A DNA stretch of 21,590 nucleotides from JANNRW01 sp031401815 (GTDB lineage Bacteria; Desulfobacterota; Desulfuromonadia; Geobacterales; DSM-12255), in contig JANNRW010000183.1 in NCBI GenBank assembly GCA_031401815.1, forward strand, positions 1 through 21,590. Direction: 5' to 3'. Under the pieces are notes generated by a model. The model had not been told where the DNA came from, did not search any database, and saw nothing but the letters and a program-made list of their open reading frames with translations. Positions 7,337 through 14,445 of this stretch are shown one piece after another. Made by a program: the position numbers and the translations under genes. Numbering within the stretch: the first letter of the stretch is position 1; each line of letters starts with the position of its first letter.

Positions 7337-8275
7337 ATGAAAACTATATCGAGATATCTTGCAATCGGCACGCTCGCACTGTCAGTTTTATTCCTGATGG
7401 ATGCCGACTCTAACGCCGCAGGTAACAAGATCATCATAGCGATTATTCCTGAAGTGAATCTGGTGAAACAGATGAAGCGGTTTACTCCGCTGGCAGATTA
7501 CCTGGAAGAAAAAGCAGGAATTGAAGTGGATGTCAAGCCTCTCTCCAGCTATGGCCAGATTTATGAAGAGATACGTAGCGGGAAAATAGACGCCGGTTTT
7601 TTCGGCAGCTTTGTTTATGTCATATCAAAGGCGCGATTAGGGGTTGAACCGCTTGTAAGGCCGGTTAGTCCTGATGGCAGATCAAACTATTCCGGCCTTA
7701 CATTTGTAAGAAAAGATAGCGGGATCAGAACTCCTGCCGATATGAAGGGAAAAACAATCGCACTTGCTGATCCGTCAACAACCGCCGGATATCTTGCCCA
7801 GAAGTACTATCTGAAAAAAAACGGGATTGATATTGACAGGGATCTGAAAATACTATGGACTGGCAGCCATGAAGCCGCTGTCAAGGCTGTTCTGCATCAT
7901 GAGGCTGATATTGGCGGAGCAAAAGACACTGTTGTAAAAAAAATACGTAAAGAGAACAGTGTATTTGACTCTGTTGCAACAATTCTTGACGAAACACCTC
8001 ATGGGGGGGTTCCTGACAATACATTTGCCGTAAGGAAAGGGTTTGACCCGAAAATAACTGAAAAGCTCAAGAAGGTTCTGCTTGGAATGAACAGTGACCC
8101 GAAAGGTAAAAAAGTTTTGGCCACATTTGGCGCAAGCAGATTTATTTCAACAACTGACAATGATTTCAGAGCACTTTACAAGCTGATTTCTCATTTTGAT
8201 ATTGATCTTAATAGCTACTCTTACAGGAGAGATACCCCTTCATCTCCATCAGGCAAGCATCAGGAGAAGAAATGA
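7337..8275 (+). CDS. PhnD-like (phosphonate/phosphate-type) periplasmic binding protein
   Basis: A 312-residue solute-binding protein with a signal peptide (hydrophobic core after MKTISRY, cleavage near SNAA). The fold is the PhnD/SsuA/transferrin superfamily: IIAIIPEVNLVKQMKRFTP at the front, then DAGFFGSFVYV, KGKTIALADPSTTAGYL and a GGVPDNTFAVRK segment near the hinge. PhnD itself binds phosphonates, but many standalone homologues have unknown ligands. I chose the ATG at 7337 because GGAG sits six bases upstream; a GTG at 7325 is in frame but unlikely. No ABC permease or ATPase of the phn type is adjacent. Its stop overlaps the queC start (ATGA 8272-8275), so the two are translationally coupled, an unexpected pairing. 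Confidence 0.82.
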   Translation: MKTISRYLAIGTLALSVLFLMDADSNAAGNKIIIAIIPEVNLVKQMKRFTPLADYLEEKAGIEVDVKPLSSYGQIYEEIRSGKIDAGFFGSFVYVISKARLGVEPLVRPVSPDGRSNYSGLTFVRKDSGIRTPADMKGKTIALADPSTTAGYLAQKYYLKKNGIDIDRDLKILWTGSHEAAVKAVLHHEADIGGAKDTVVKKIRKENSVFDSVATILDETPHGGVPDNTFAVRKGFDPKITEKLKKVLLGMNSDPKGKKVLATFGASRFISTTDNDFRALYKLISHFDIDLNSYSYRRDTPSSPSGKHQEKK

Positions 8276-8955
8276 CAAGGAAAGCAGTAGTTCTGTACAG
8301 TGGAGGACTCGACTCGACAACCTGTCTGGCCATAGCCAGAAGAGAAGCTTTCACCCCTTATGCCATCAGTTTTGCATATGGGCAGAGGCACTCTGTAGAG
8401 CTAGAGATGGCAAGGAAAAACGCGCGCCCCATGGGTGCTGCAGATCATCTTGTTGTCGAGTTTGACTACCGGAAGGTAGGCGGGAGCGCCCTGACTTCTG
8501 ACATTGACGTCCCCAAAGATGGCATTGGAGTTGATATCCCAATCACCTATGTGCCTGCCCGCAATACGGTTTTCCTCTCTTTTGCCCTGGGATGGGCAGA
8601 GTCGATTGGTGCCTTTGACATCTTCATCGGCGTAAATTCCCTCGACTATTCAGGTTATCCGGATTGTCGTCCGGAGTATATTGCTGCATTTGAGAAGATG
8701 GCAAATCTTGCCACAAAGGCAGGTGTCGAAGGGGGGAAGTTTACCATTCATACACCTCTGATCAGCCTGACCAAGGCTGAAATTATCAGGCTCGGCATTA
8801 CTCTCGGAGTTGATTACAGCCGAACACACTCCTGTTACGATCCAACCCCCAGCGGTATTGCCTGCGGGCTCTGCGACTCCTGTCGGCTCCGGCTGAAGGG
8901 GTTCATTGAGGCAGGTGTGCCTGATCCGATCTGTTATGCTTCAAGGTCGTGCTGA
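8272..8955 (+). CDS. queC: QueC, 7-cyano-7-deazaguanine (preQ0) synthase
   Basis: The 227-residue protein has the PP-loop SGGLDSTTCLA at residues 10-20, the ATP-binding/adenylating motif of QueC, and the C-terminal zinc site made by THSCYDP, then C-G-L-C-D-S-C. Internal motifs FAYGQRHSVE, YVPARNTVFLSFA and GVNSLDYSGYPDCRPEY are the family's core. QueC converts 7-carboxy-7-deazaguanine to preQ0 with ammonia and ATP in the cytoplasm, towards queuosine in tRNA. Length is normal. The ATG overlaps the stop of the PhnD-like gene and is preceded by GGAG. A strong hairpin terminator follows the stop. folE2, which supplies the first step of the same route, lies about 8.3 kb downstream. Confidence 0.95.
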   Translation: MTRKAVVLYSGGLDSTTCLAIARREAFTPYAISFAYGQRHSVELEMARKNARPMGAADHLVVEFDYRKVGGSALTSDIDVPKDGIGVDIPITYVPARNTVFLSFALGWAESIGAFDIFIGVNSLDYSGYPDCRPEYIAAFEKMANLATKAGVEGGKFTIHTPLISLTKAEIIRLGITLGVDYSRTHSCYDPTPSGIACGLCDSCRLRLKGFIEAGVPDPICYASRSC

Positions 8956-8991
8956 GGGTGTTTTTTCAGACGCTGAGGCATTTACAGTTCA

Positions 8992-9028
8992 GGCCACAGG
9001 GCAGAATATCCCTTGTGGCCGTTTTTTT
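8992..9028 (+). terminator. intrinsic terminator after queC
   Basis: GGCCACAGGG (8992-9001) pairs with CCCTTGTGGCC (9010-9020) with a single bulge, and the stem is followed by GTTTTTTT. It ends the PhnD-queC operon and insulates it from the toxin-antitoxin genes. Confidence 0.85.
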
Positions 9029-9053
9029 GAAGTGACAATTTACTGATCAGATG

Positions 9054-9080
9054 ATACTGTATGACCGGGTAATACAGTAT
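9054..9080. promoter_or_regulatory. palindromic operator of the first toxin-antitoxin operon
   Basis: ATACTGTAT (9054-9062) and ATACAGTAT (9072-9080) are perfect 9-bp inverted arms around a 9-base centre. The ribosome site GGAGG starts at 9081 and the antitoxin ATG at 9092. Position and symmetry fit autoregulation by the N-terminal DNA-binding part of the antitoxin. A GTGACA at 9032 with TACTGT at 9055 (17-base spacing) is a possible promoter overlapping the left arm. Confidence 0.7.
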
Positions 9081-9091
9081 GGAGGTTTGAC

Positions 9092-9514
9092 ATGCCATCA
9101 AGACAACGCGCAGTTATGACCCTCTCCGTTCCGCCGCTCATGGCTGCTGAATACCGTCAGCTGGCCAGGGATAAAGGCGAAAGCGCCAGTGAGCTGTTCC
9201 GGGAGATGTTTGCTTATTACAAGCAGAGCAAGTTGAAAAATGAGTCGTACGATTTAAAGGAGTACGGAGCTCGCCGGGTGCGTGAAGTCGGGGTCAGCTT
9301 CGAAGGTGGCGGACATTCTGATCTGGTGCTGATGAGTCTGGACGGATATGAGCGAATGGTAGTCAATCAGAAACAGCGCGAAGAGTACGATTCCGATATC
9401 GAAGCACTCTGGGTGCGAGAGGCAGAAACCCGTTACGACGAGATTGCGAGCGGCAAGGTAGTTTGTCGCCCTTTGGATGAGGCGCTTAAGGATGCACGCA
9501 GAGCCCTGAGATGA
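9092..9514 (+). CDS. antitoxin with ribbon-helix-helix-like front and Phd/RelB-like tail
   Basis: The 140-residue protein begins with a ribbon-helix-helix-like DNA-binding segment (RAVMTLSVPPLMAAEYRQLA, then KGESASELFREM, residues ~5-45). The middle contains LVLMSLDGYERM, which looks like the end of a Phd/YefM antitoxin domain. The last ~35 residues (ALWVREAETRYDEIASGKVV and on) resemble the toxin-wrapping helix of addiction-module antitoxins. Ordinary RHH antitoxins are about 80 residues, so this looks like a composite. GGAGG precedes the ATG. Its TGA overlaps the ATG of the ParE-like toxin, and a perfect palindrome lies just upstream. It would neutralise the toxin and repress the operon. 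Confidence 0.78.
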   Translation: MPSRQRAVMTLSVPPLMAAEYRQLARDKGESASELFREMFAYYKQSKLKNESYDLKEYGARRVREVGVSFEGGGHSDLVLMSLDGYERMVVNQKQREEYDSDIEALWVREAETRYDEIASGKVVCRPLDEALKDARRALR

Positions 9515-9807
9515 AGCGGATTGAACTTCACCCGGCGGCTGAAGCGGAGATGTGTGCTGCTGCCTGTTATTATGAGACTTGTCATCCGGGGCTTGGCGAC
9601 AGGTTTCTTGAAGAGGTCTCGGTTGTCGGCAACCGCATTGCAGAACATCCGGAAGCCTGGCCGGTTATATCCGGTCAGATACGACGCTGTCTGCTGAACC
9701 GATTCCCGTTTGGACTGCTTTTCCGCATTGAAGCCAAAAGGATATACGTGCTTAGCGTCATGCATCTGCGGCGTGAACCGAACTACTGGCAAAACCGTGT
9801 TGGCTAA
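9511..9807 (+). CDS. ParE/RelE superfamily toxin
   Basis: The 98-residue protein starts MKRIELHPAAEAEM, a typical ParE/RelE opening. A helical segment YYETCHPGLGDRFLEEV follows, then FPFGLLFRIEAKRIYVLSVM and HLRREPNYW, the conserved C-terminal strand and R-x-P-x-x-W motif. ParE-type members inhibit gyrase and RelE-type members cleave mRNA on the ribosome; the ending favours the ParE branch, but that is not certain. Length is normal and there is no frameshift. The ATGA overlap with the antitoxin stop keeps toxin synthesis tied to antitoxin translation. Confidence 0.83.
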   Translation: MKRIELHPAAEAEMCAAACYYETCHPGLGDRFLEEVSVVGNRIAEHPEAWPVISGQIRRCLLNRFPFGLLFRIEAKRIYVLSVMHLRREPNYWQNRVG

Positions 9808-9852
9808 ATATATCGTGACGGACGTAGCGCAGCAATCACAGTGTTTTTCCCA

Positions 9853-9881
9853 TTGCATTCAAGACGTTAGGTCTGTATAAA
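9853..9881 (+). promoter_or_regulatory. candidate promoter for the methyltransferase-ATPase operon
   Basis: TTGCAT (9853-9858), 17 bases, then TATAAA (9876-9881), about 50 bases before the methyltransferase ATG. The -10 is good and the -35 weak. It is the best promoter-like pair in the 128-base gap after the toxin gene. Confidence 0.45.
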
Positions 9882-9935
9882 ACAAAGCTTATAACCCCTT
9901 ACTTAATAGATGGCTTCAAAGCAAATGGGTATCGC

Positions 9936-10976
9936 ATGACTAGTGGAAATAAGTTCACTGCAATTGACATTTACTGCGGTTCGGGCGCCGTGACCGAGGG
10001 GCTGAAGGCCGAGAGCATAGCCGTTATCGCCGCCGTTGATAATGACCCCATTGCTTGTGAAACCTATCGACTTAACCATTCCGAAGTTCACCTTTGTCAA
10101 GCTGACATTCGTAGACTGAGTCCGACAGACATCCGGGCAAGTATAGATTTCAGCGGACAGCTTGACTTGCTCGTCGTCTGCGCTCCATGCCAACCCTTCA
10201 GCAGTCAAAACCGCAAACGTACTCCCGATGATCCGCGGGCGGACTTGGTTCTGGAGAGCCTAAAGTTCGTTGCGGAATTCGAGCCGACAATTGTCTTTTT
10301 CGAAAACGTTCCCGGTATCGCAAATTCCGAACCGTTGGTCAGCCTTCGTCAAAAACTGGCCAGACTAGGCTATTTCCTCGGTGAGCCCAAAAACCTGAAT
10401 GCCGCCGATTGCGGAGTGCCCCAGCGTCGCGAACGCTGCATAATGCTGGCAGCCCGAAGGCTGGAACAGATTGAAGCGTTTTATAACTCGATAACGCCTC
10501 TTCCGCACGTTACGGTTCGACAGACAATCGGGGAGTTGCGGCACCTCTGTTCCGGTGAAAGAGACCCAGACGATTCGCTGCATTTCGCCAGGAATCATCA
10601 GTCATTGACATTGCAGCGCTTGCAGCATATTCCGGAGGATGGGGGAAGCCGCTCGTCGTTGCCGGAAGAGCTTGAACTAGATTGCCATAAGGGGCGGAAG
10701 AATGACTTCCCGGATGTCTACGGTCGCATGAAATGGGATGATGTCGCCCCGACATTGACGACCGGCTGCACGGACGTCACGAAAGGTCGCTTTGCCCACC
10801 CCCGCGATAATCGTGCTATCACACTCAGAGAGGCGGCCTCGCTCCAATCTTTTCCCACTCATTATCGCTTCTTCGGCAACTCCGGCCAGATTGCCCGGCA
10901 AATCGGCAACGCCGTGCCAGTGAACATGATCCGCACCCTTGTGCCAGCGCTCAAGCTCTGCGTGCAAACCATTTGA
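9936..10976 (+). CDS. DNA (cytosine-5) methyltransferase
   Basis: A 346-residue m5C DNA methyltransferase with motifs in canonical order: motif I FTAIDIYCGSGAVTEGL (SAM binding), motif IV APCQPFSSQ with catalytic Cys85, motif VI FFENVPGI (Glu123), motif VIII VPQRRERC (161-168), and motif X GNAVPVNMI near the end. The target-recognition region lies between about residues 185 and 270, including PDVYGRMKWDDVAPTLTTGC; the recognised site cannot be read from sequence. The gene starts without a strong ribosome site. It heads an operon with a broken vsr gene, a double-ATPase gene and a receiver-like gene. No cognate restriction endonuclease with an intact frame is present. Dcm-type enzymes with Vsr and GHKL ATPases are known companions in restriction-like systems, which supports a modification role in defence. 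Confidence 0.94.
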   Translation: MTSGNKFTAIDIYCGSGAVTEGLKAESIAVIAAVDNDPIACETYRLNHSEVHLCQADIRRLSPTDIRASIDFSGQLDLLVVCAPCQPFSSQNRKRTPDDPRADLVLESLKFVAEFEPTIVFFENVPGIANSEPLVSLRQKLARLGYFLGEPKNLNAADCGVPQRRERCIMLAARRLEQIEAFYNSITPLPHVTVRQTIGELRHLCSGERDPDDSLHFARNHQSLTLQRLQHIPEDGGSRSSLPEELELDCHKGRKNDFPDVYGRMKWDDVAPTLTTGCTDVTKGRFAHPRDNRAITLREAASLQSFPTHYRFFGNSGQIARQIGNAVPVNMIRTLVPALKLCVQTI

Positions 10977-10985
10977 TCCCGTTAA

Positions 10986-11414
10986 ATGAGTCAACTTCCG
11001 GCGGCAATGTCGAAAGCAGTCTGCAGAGCAATGCGCAGCATGCCCGAGTATTCTACCGACCCGGAAATGGCGGTACGACGGCTTCTTTTCGCGAAAGGTC
11101 TGCGTTATCGGGTGCAGTATCCGGTGCCCGGCGCACCCCGAAGATCCATCGATATTGCTTTCCCCGGAAAAAGATTGCCATGTTTTTAGGTGGTTGTTTC
11201 TGGCACGGCTGTTCCGAACACCGCATATTACTGCACATAACCGCGATTGATGGCAGAACAAAATTGACCAAAATAGGTCACGCGGGATATGGATGAAAAT
11301 TGAGCGCTACGGGGGTGGTTCGTTTTGCGATACTGGGAGCATGATTCAGCGGAGCGGATTGTTGCGTCAGTGATCTCCACTATAATCAATAAACTACTCA
11401 AACGGGACAAATGA
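10986..11414 (+). pseudogene. decayed Vsr-type (very short patch repair) endonuclease gene
   Basis: Vsr homology runs across all three forward frames. Segment 1 (from ATG 10986) gives KAVCRAMRSMPEYSTDPEMA, then KGLRYRVQYPVPGAPRRSID. After a one-base loss in the A-run 11168-11172 the frame continues KIAMFLGGCFWHGCSEH, the Vsr hallmark. A second shift near 11238 leads to WQNKIDQNRSR, preceded by an in-frame TGA (11248-11250). A third shift near 11283 leads to RDMDEN, a TGA at 11301-11303, then LRGWFVLRYWEHDSAERIVA and the terminal helix ending in KLLKRDK. With three frameshifts and two stops in 430 bases, it cannot make a full enzyme. The final TGA (11412-11414) overlaps the ATG of the next gene, a relic of coupling. 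Vsr enzymes nick at T:G mismatches from deaminated m5C; here the protein may instead have been the nuclease of the system. Confidence 0.85.
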
Positions 11415-14400
11415 TATCTATGGAAAATACAGACAATTATGCATCCATAAAAGTCCGGGCAAGAGCCGTTGACATGCTCGGTCGTCAGCAAATTGCCGGC
11501 ATTCCCACCGCTCTACATGAGCTTTTCAAGAACGCTTATGACGCCTTTGCCCGAAGGGTTGAAGTAGATTTATTGGTACAGCGCCGAGCTCTAGTGCTTC
11601 GGGACGATGGCTTCGGCATGACTGAGGACGATTTCAGGAACCGTTGGCTTACACTCGGGACTGAAAGTAAGGTCGGTCAATCGGAGCATACTGCCCCGTG
11701 GCTGGGTGATTACGGGAAAATTCCGCGACGCATTCTCGGAGAAAAGGGCATTGGTCGGCTCGCTATAGCTTCCATTGGCCCTACTGTATTGGTTTTAACT
11801 AGAGCGTATCGTGAAGAGGGGCTGCACGACTTGGTTGTCAGTCTCGTCTACTGGCCACTCTTTGAAATTCCGGGACTGGATCTTCACCATATTCGTATTC
11901 CGGTTGTCACCATTCCCGGCGGTACTCTTCCGGACCAGCCTCTAATCGAAAAATTGGCAGCTACAATTATCGATGAAGTAAAAGCCCTCGGCTCAATCGT
12001 ACCTGCCGACGTCTTTGCACGGGTTTCTGCCGACCTAGAACTCATGAAATTTTCTCCTAAGGCTGTTCTGGAAAGTCTCGACAAAGGAACTCATGCTGAA
12101 GAATCGGGGCCTTCTCTTTTGGAGGAAGGTTTCGGAACTCAGTTTATTATCAGACCGTACGACACAGTTTTGGATGCCGACTTGGCCGGGGAAACGGAAG
12201 GGAAAGCCACCCGCCTTGAAAAACATCTCATCGGGTTTAGCAACACCATGCTGCCGGATTTCCCCTCTCCGCCAATAAAGGCGGCTTTTCGACAACACCG
12301 GCCAGATGGCGAAATCCGGGATTTCATAGGAGGGAGAGTATTCTTTACGCCAGATGAATACAAAACCTCGGATCATATTTTCGAAGGCAAATTTGATGAG
12401 TTTGGTCAGTTCAGCGGAACGGTCAGGATATTTGACCGCGCTCCAGTTCAATACACTCTTAACTGGCCGGGTGCCAAAGGCTCGCAAACACAATGCGGAC
12501 CCTTTGAAATCAGATGTGGTTACGTGCAAGGTTCCCAGCACCAATCACTTCTCCCACAAGAAGACTGGGTGAGAATGTTAGCCAAGCTGGAACGAATAGG
12601 CGGGCTTTACATCTATCGCGATGGCATTCGTATTTTGCCTTACGGCGATTCTGATCGTGACTTCCTACATATTGAAAAGCGACGAACTTATGCGGCAAAG
12701 GACTGGTTTTTCTCCTATCGGCGTATGCTCGGAGCTATTTTAATTTCTTCAGACACAAATGGAACATTGCAGGAAAAAGCTGGTAGAGAAGGTTTCCGGG
12801 AGAACATTGCTTATCGCCAGTTCAGCGATATGCTGGAAAACCTTTTCATGTCCCTGGCCATTGACTTCTTTCGTAAAACCGCTCCGTTGGGAGAAGAGTT
12901 TAACCGAATGAGAGAGGAGATGGATACTCGCAACGACCTACTCAAAAAGCGGGAGAAACTCGTCAGCGTCCGTAAGGAAAAATTCAAAAACTCGTTGAAC
13001 GTATTCTTTGAAAAAGTTGAACGTGGTGAACCCGGCGCTGATAGTGAGCGGATAAAGGCTGACTTCGATCATCGCTTTGATGGCGTTGCTTCTTTGGATG
13101 ACCCCGACGAAATAGGGAAACAGTTACATAAACTGGAGGATGAGTTTCGACGGACTCTCGGTGAGTTACGTGCTCGCTATCGCGTTAGCCGTCCACAGGG
13201 GGTGGGGCTATCCAAGCAGATGACGAGCGATTGGCAGGCATTCCGCCGTGTTTATGAAGAGCTTGAAGAGTCCCAATTTGCGTCGTTATCTACTCATTTT
13301 GATGGACGGCTTGCTGAACTTCTTGAACAGCGAGGTGCGGCGCTCAACCGGCGGCTTCTTTTGAGAGAGGCGCTGGAAAGCCGCCAACAATCAATCAGAA
13401 AACTGGCTTCACAGGGAGAAAAGGATGCCAGGGAAGGTTTGACCCGCGCCCGTGAGTCAATTTCCAGGGGGATCACGTCCAGTGTAGGCAGGTTGCGCAA
13501 CGAGATTGAGAATGTTCTTTCTGATTTCGAACGATCGGAAATCGCGGGTTGCGACGGTGAAGCTATCGTCTCTTTAAGAGCAGTATTCGAACGGAGACTT
13601 GACAGCGCCTCAGAAAAGGAGACTAGCTTTCTCGAAAAACTCCGGGAGCAGCTGGATGCGCTATCGGAGTCCATCAATGCAGGTGTCCTGCCGGATGATG
13701 TAACATCAGCCCTTGAAGACAGTAATAAGGATTTAAGAGAAGAGCTTGAGGAATCCTTGCACTGGGCTCAAGTCGGCATGTCGCTTGGTGTTGTACAGCA
13801 TGAATTCAACGGGGTTGTCAGGAACATCAAGCAGTCGATTCATAATCTCGCACCTTGGGCTAAGGGGACACCTGAGCTGCGGGAGGTTTCCGACAATCTC
13901 CGCACGGGCTTTTCCCATTTAGAAGAGTATTTGCGCCTGTTCGCTCCTCTGGATCGGCGTATGCGGCGGCAAAAGATCGAACTTTCCGGAGAAGAGGTTA
14001 GAGGATATCTGCTGAGCATATTCGAGGAACGCTTTAAACGTCACGTCATCAAGTTCACCGCAACCGACGAGTTCCGCCGGGATTCTTTCAACGTATTTCC
14101 TTCAACTGTACTGCCAGTGTTCATCAACCTGGTTGACAATGCCTGCCATTGGTTACGAGGCGTACCAGTGGAGCGACGATGGATACGTATCGACACATGC
14201 AACGACGGGATTGTTGTAGAAAATGGTGGCCCCGGAATCGAGCAGCGTCTTGCGGACAGAATATTCGACTTCGGTTTCACAACAAAGGAGAATGGCCGCG
14301 GCATGGGCTTAAGCATTGCTCGTCGTGGGTTGAGGCATGAGGGGATGGACTTGATGCTCCTTGATACCAGCCTGAGTAACACTCCGAAGTTTCTCATAAA

Positions 14401-14434
14401 ACTGGCATCCGGTAATCAATCAACAGCCAATTAA
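11411..14434 (+). CDS. dual GHKL ATPase: MORC/MutL-like N-terminus fused to a histidine-kinase-like C-terminus
   Basis: A soluble 1007-residue protein without signal or membrane segments. The N-terminus is a GHKL ATPase of the MORC/MutL/Hsp90 kind: N-box ALHELFKNAYDA (Glu37, Asn41), G1 DDGFGM (65-70) and glycine loop GEKGIGRLA (110-118). The middle matches the MORC-type S5 transducer: GGLYIYRDGIRILPYG near residue 396, then KAGREGFRENIAY. Residues ~490-780 are charged, helix-rich and probably coiled coil. The C-terminus is a second GHKL domain of histidine-kinase type: H-box-like VVQHEFN (His797), N-box NLVDNACHW (Asn910), G1 ENGGPGI (937-943), F-box FDFGFTT and G2 GRGMGLSIA (962-970). The start overlaps the relic vsr stop; another ATG lies nine bases on. 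The next gene has a receiver-like domain, a natural phosphotransfer partner. It likely senses DNA or phage and signals, which is an inference. Confidence 0.88.
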   Translation: MISMENTDNYASIKVRARAVDMLGRQQIAGIPTALHELFKNAYDAFARRVEVDLLVQRRALVLRDDGFGMTEDDFRNRWLTLGTESKVGQSEHTAPWLGDYGKIPRRILGEKGIGRLAIASIGPTVLVLTRAYREEGLHDLVVSLVYWPLFEIPGLDLHHIRIPVVTIPGGTLPDQPLIEKLAATIIDEVKALGSIVPADVFARVSADLELMKFSPKAVLESLDKGTHAEESGPSLLEEGFGTQFIIRPYDTVLDADLAGETEGKATRLEKHLIGFSNTMLPDFPSPPIKAAFRQHRPDGEIRDFIGGRVFFTPDEYKTSDHIFEGKFDEFGQFSGTVRIFDRAPVQYTLNWPGAKGSQTQCGPFEIRCGYVQGSQHQSLLPQEDWVRMLAKLERIGGLYIYRDGIRILPYGDSDRDFLHIEKRRTYAAKDWFFSYRRMLGAILISSDTNGTLQEKAGREGFRENIAYRQFSDMLENLFMSLAIDFFRKTAPLGEEFNRMREEMDTRNDLLKKREKLVSVRKEKFKNSLNVFFEKVERGEPGADSERIKADFDHRFDGVASLDDPDEIGKQLHKLEDEFRRTLGELRARYRVSRPQGVGLSKQMTSDWQAFRRVYEELEESQFASLSTHFDGRLAELLEQRGAALNRRLLLREALESRQQSIRKLASQGEKDAREGLTRARESISRGITSSVGRLRNEIENVLSDFERSEIAGCDGEAIVSLRAVFERRLDSASEKETSFLEKLREQLDALSESINAGVLPDDVTSALEDSNKDLREELEESLHWAQVGMSLGVVQHEFNGVVRNIKQSIHNLAPWAKGTPELREVSDNLRTGFSHLEEYLRLFAPLDRRMRRQKIELSGEEVRGYLLSIFEERFKRHVIKFTATDEFRRDSFNVFPSTVLPVFINLVDNACHWLRGVPVERRWIRIDTCNDGIVVENGGPGIEQRLADRIFDFGFTTKENGRGMGLSIARRGLRHEGMDLMLLDTSLSNTPKFLIKLASGNQSTAN

Positions 14435-14445
14435 CAGGTACTTTT

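Noticed and set aside
9910..9939. A nine-residue leader frame (MASKQMGIA) whose stop overlaps the methyltransferase ATG
   Set aside because: It has no ribosome site and no regulatory codon pattern; chance is a sufficient explanation.
10973..11296. A separate 107-codon gene after the methyltransferase
   Set aside because: It is only the second-frame part of the broken vsr gene; the sequence before the GCFWHGC motif is out of frame with Vsr homology.
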